Positions 61,501 to 64,000 of a DNA stretch of 64,000 nt are shown here, piece after piece; the stretch's first letter is position 1, and the number at the start of each line of letters is the position of its first letter. The stretch comes from Apoderus coryli. Its lineage: Eukaryota > Arthropoda > Insecta > Coleoptera > Attelabidae. The stretch is taken from NCBI GenBank assembly GCA_911728435.2, contig OU452211.1:372001-436000 (forward strand), written 5' to 3'. The translations under genes and the position numbers were made by a program. Below the pieces are notes generated by a model. That model was not told where the DNA came from and searched no databases. It worked only from the letters and a program-made list of their open reading frames with translations.

Positions 61501-64000
61501 AAATAAATAACTAAATTATACAGGGTGTCCCGTATATATTATATATCAGTCAAAAATCAACGTAAGCCTCATACTTTTTTATTTTATTTATAAAATTTCG
61601 CCTAACTTTCAAACTCGATATTTTCGGAACCAGACCAAATATCGTCCTCAGGTTTTCACGGGCTGAGAATGGGCCTTTTTGTGAAAGACATTGCTGTTTT
61701 AAAAAAATTCTCAACTGTCATATTGTTTTGTATACAGGGTGTTAAAAAAGTCTATGACTTTTATCTTAATTTTGAATATGTGTAACTTTCCAAGAAGATT
61801 TTTTTAATTTTATTTCTATGCGTCTTTTTAATCAATAACCTTCTGCAAAAAAAGTTATTTCTCAAAATTTTTCTACCTGCCTTAGTTTGAAAATATCGAT
61901 TTTTTTCAATAATTGGCAATTTTTTCAACTAAACCATCCTGAATTGTTCTTTTGGTTAATTTTGTTAGAATTTTTGCATATTTTGGTCCAGGTAAATCGT
62001 GGCCGGAACATTGCATGTTGAGGAAGAAATTCATTTTGAAAAATAAATAAATAACTAAATTATACAGGGTGTCCCGTATATATTATATATCAGTCAAACA
62101 TCAACCTAAGCCTCATACTTTTTTATTTTATTTATAAAATTTCGCCTAACTTTCAAACTCGATATTTTCGGAACCAGACCAAATATCGTCCTCAGGTTTT
62201 CACGGGCTGAGAATGGGCCTTTTTGTGAAAGACATTGCTGTTTTAAAAAATTTCTCAACTGTCATATTGTTTTGTATACAGGGTGTTAAAAAAGTACATG
62301 ACTTTTATCCTAATTTTGAATGTGTGTAACTTTCCAAGAAGATTTTTTTAATTTTATTTCTATGCGTCTTTTTAATCAATAACCTTCTGCAAAAAAAGTA
62401 ATTTCTCAAAATTTTTCTACCTGCCTTAGTTTGAAAATATCGATTTTTTTCAATAATTGGCAATTTTTTCAACTAAACCATCCTGAATTGTTCTTTTGGT
62501 TAATTTTGTTAGAATTTTTGCATATTTTGGTCCAGGTAAATCGTGGCCGGAACATTGCATGTTGAGGAAGAAATTCATTTTGAAAAATAAATAAATAACT
62601 AAATTATACAGGGTGTCCCGTATATATTATATATCAGTCAAACATCAACGTAAGCCTCATACTTTTTTATTTTATGTATAAAATTTCGCCTAACTTTCAA
62701 ACTCGATATTTTCGGAACCAGACCAAATATCGTCCTCAGGTTTTCACGGGCTGAGAATGGGTCTTTTTGTGAAAGACATTGCTGTTTTAAAAAATTTTCA
62801 ACTGTTATATTGTTTTGTATACAAGGTGTTAAAAAAGTCTATGACTTTTATCCTAATTTTGAATGTGTGTAACTTTCCAAGAAGATTTTTTTAATTTTAT
62901 TTCTATGCGTCTTTTTAATCAATAACCTTCTGCAAAAAAAGTAATTTCTCAAAATTTTTCTACCTGCCTTAGTTTGAAAATATCGATTTTTTTCAATAAT
63001 TGGCAATTTTTTCAACTAAACCATCCTGAATTGTTCTTTTGGTTAATTTTGTTAGAATTTTTGCATATTTTTGTCCAGGTAAATCGTGGCCGGAACATTG
63101 CATGTTGAGGAAGAAATTCATTTTGAAAAATAAATAAATAACTAAATTATACAGGGTGTCCCGTATATATTATATATCAGTCAAAAATCAACGTAAGCCT
63201 CATACTTTTTTATTTTATTTATAAAATTTCGCCTAACTTTCAAACTCGATATTTTCGGAACCAGACCAAATATCGTCCTCAGGTTTTCACGGGCTGAGAA
63301 TGGGCCTTTTTGTGAAAGACATTGCTGTTTTAAAAAAATTCTCAACTGTCATATTGTTTTGTATACAGGGTGTTAAAAAAGTCTATGACTTTTATCTTAA
63401 TTTTGAATGTGTGTAACTTTCCAAGAAGATTTTTTTAATTTTATTTCTATGCGTCTTTTTAATGAATAACCTTTCTCAAAATTTTTCTACCTGCCTTAGT
63501 TTGAAAATATCGATTTTTTTCAATAATTGGCAATTTTTTCAATTAAACCATACTGAACTGATCTTATTGTTAATTTTTTTAGAATTTTTGCATATTTTTC
63601 TCTAGGTAAATCATGGCCGGAACATAGTTCGTCGACTCAAGAAAAATACAGAGAAATGTTTGTCAACCATACTGTTGAATTATTACCAACGGTAACGAGA
63701 TCTGTACAAGTCAGTATGGTTACAGCACTTTACAATTATGTTGATAAGTTATTACTTTTGAAACAGGATAATTTGAGTGATACCGAAAAAGAAAGTTTAA
63801 GCAGAATTGTGGATAAAATTATTGAAGCCATCAACTATTGTCTAGGTAATGCCAAAAATAGAACAAATTTTACAAATAAAAAAGCCCGTTGATAATTAAC
63901 AAAACTATAGAGACTGCATATTATATTGGGGTCGTGGCACATTCGTTTTCACTATTTTACTCCATGGCTTCAATTTTATTTCAGGTATTTCAAAACACAC
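52513..64000 (+). CDS. Ecm29: Proteasome adaptor and scaffold protein Ecm29 (3' end beyond window)
   Basis: HEAT-repeat protein that binds the 26S proteasome and links it to other cell structures. Exons: 52513-52537, 52594-52724, 52781-52897, 52952-53220, 53288-53429, 53489-53628, 53682-53945, 54007-54444, 54503-54722, 54896-55103, 55186-55533, 55591-55907, 55966-56525, 56585-56873, 56940-57182, 57970-58091, 58139-58518, 58620-58778, 58877-59154, 59232-59395, 59499-59782, 63606-63845 and 63985 onward. Phases agree at every junction. About 1780 residues are encoded here, close to the roughly 1845 of the human protein. Family landmarks: MAGAADEL start, [64 protein letters not shown] and GLSGRTW. 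Intron 12 uses a GC donor (gcaagt at 55908) and intron 2 has a weak donor (gtcttt). Introns 15 and 21 are expanded by tandem arrays that copy their own splice sites. Confidence 0.96.
57183..57650. repeat. 30-bp minisatellite of splice donors in Ecm29 intron 15
   Basis: A partial 18-bp unit (57183-57200) is followed by 15 units of exactly 30 bp (57201-57650), each starting gtaagcgtatgaacttgcgt and ending atgaagtgtg. The start of each unit repeats the natural exon 15/intron 15 border (gtgtg/gtaagc), so every unit carries a full 5' splice-site match. Variants form a higher-order pattern: four units after 57261 recur, five units later, after 57411. Because 30 is divisible by 3 the array is open in several frames on both strands, which explains the long repetitive open frames there. 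They are not genes. Confidence 0.95.
57654..57745 (+). repeat. Duplicate of the last 92 bp of Ecm29 exon 15
   Basis: Bases 57654-57745 match 57091-57182 with no difference that I can see, including the exon end and the following gtaagc donor. The copy has no pyrimidine-rich acceptor in front of it (it follows gtgtggtaag), so it is unlikely to be spliced as an exon. The perfect identity indicates a very recent duplication or gene conversion. Confidence 0.93.
57746..57913. repeat. Second block of the 30-bp donor array
   Basis: After the exon copy a partial unit (57746-57763) and five more 30-bp units (57764-57913) follow, of the same gtaagcgtatgaacttgcgt type. The last unit ends atgaagtgtc and the array stops 56 bp before exon 16. 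Array, exon tail and array are thus arranged as a duplicated block. Confidence 0.92.
59840..63605. repeat. About seven 543-bp tandem units in Ecm29 intron 21, carrying acceptor copies
   Basis: The landmark 'tacagggtgtcccgtatat' occurs at about 59889, 60433, 60976, 61519, 62063, 62607 and 63150, a 543/544-bp period. Each unit ends in 'gcatatttttgtccag' followed by gtaaatcgtggccggaacat, a close copy of the real exon 22 start at 63606 (gtaaatcatggccggaacat) with its 3' splice site. Such copies occur at 60362, 60905, 61448, 61992, 62536 and 63079. After the copied 21 bases each unit returns to intron sequence, and the frame meets a TAA some 36 bases on. Units are highly similar, with single-base variants. 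Confidence 0.95.

Noticed and set aside
60362..63110. Pseudo-exon starts in the intron 21 array as real exons
   Set aside because: The coding match stops after about 21 bases and the frame reaches a stop soon after, with no suitable donor before it.

Overview
This is a 64 kb, AT-rich, repeat-laden stretch of an arthropod nuclear genome, most likely an insect and plausibly a beetle. The signs are short phase-consistent GT-AG introns (often 50-70 bp), an insect-type GH13 alpha-amylase without the glycine-rich loop, and many Tc1/mariner and non-LTR (LINE) remnants. No bacterial gene structure, rRNA, tRNA or CRISPR was seen. Exon borders were read by hand from splice sites and phase, so they may be off by a few bases.

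Layout. 1-21.4 kb is gene-poor: a 163/174-bp satellite (501-1367), LINE relics (5.1-6.1 and 12.7-13.9 kb), a fold-back mariner (8.3-9.3 kb), a GC-rich LTR-like island (14.8 kb), an AT-rich repeat island (15.3-16.1 kb) and a 157-bp MITE (16.3 kb). 21.5-27.5 kb holds a mariner, a complete seven-exon alpha-amylase gene (minus strand, 24947-22892), a LINE and an orphan first exon of a second amylase. 27.8-34.2 kb is again transposon debris, with a frameshifted mariner, rosa-like (DD41D) transposase pieces, a 48-bp-arm hairpin and a short tandem array. 34.4-48.4 kb is one large plus-strand gene for a BTB-BACK-IQ-kelch protein, 20 exons recognised. Its introns hold a LINE, a hammerhead-ribozyme element, a large palindrome, a 2.7-kb satellite and a mariner split by a LINE. 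48.6-50.8 kb has two LINEs lying head to head. A single-exon ZMAT2/Snu23 splicing-factor gene (minus, 51686-51087) and the proteasome adaptor Ecm29 (plus, 52513 to beyond the window edge) are divergent across an 826-bp spacer.

Gene roles. The host genes are not a functional cluster: a secreted digestive enzyme, a BTB-kelch protein (possible cullin-3 adaptor), a tri-snRNP protein and a HEAT-repeat proteasome factor.

Most interesting signals. (1) A sequence at 39.8 kb meets the consensus of a type I hammerhead ribozyme, lying in a 331-bp-periodic unit flanked by a likely target-site duplication, i.e. retrozyme-like. (2) Two Ecm29 introns have amplified their own splice sites: intron 15 carries a 30-bp array in which each unit starts with a copy of the 5' splice site, plus a 92-bp duplicate of the exon tail; intron 21 carries about seven 543-bp units, six of which end in a copy of the 3' splice site and first coding bases of exon 22. 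(3) A mariner copy has replaced its 5' part with an inverted copy of its 3' end, giving 251-bp inverted arms, and is still flanked by TA.
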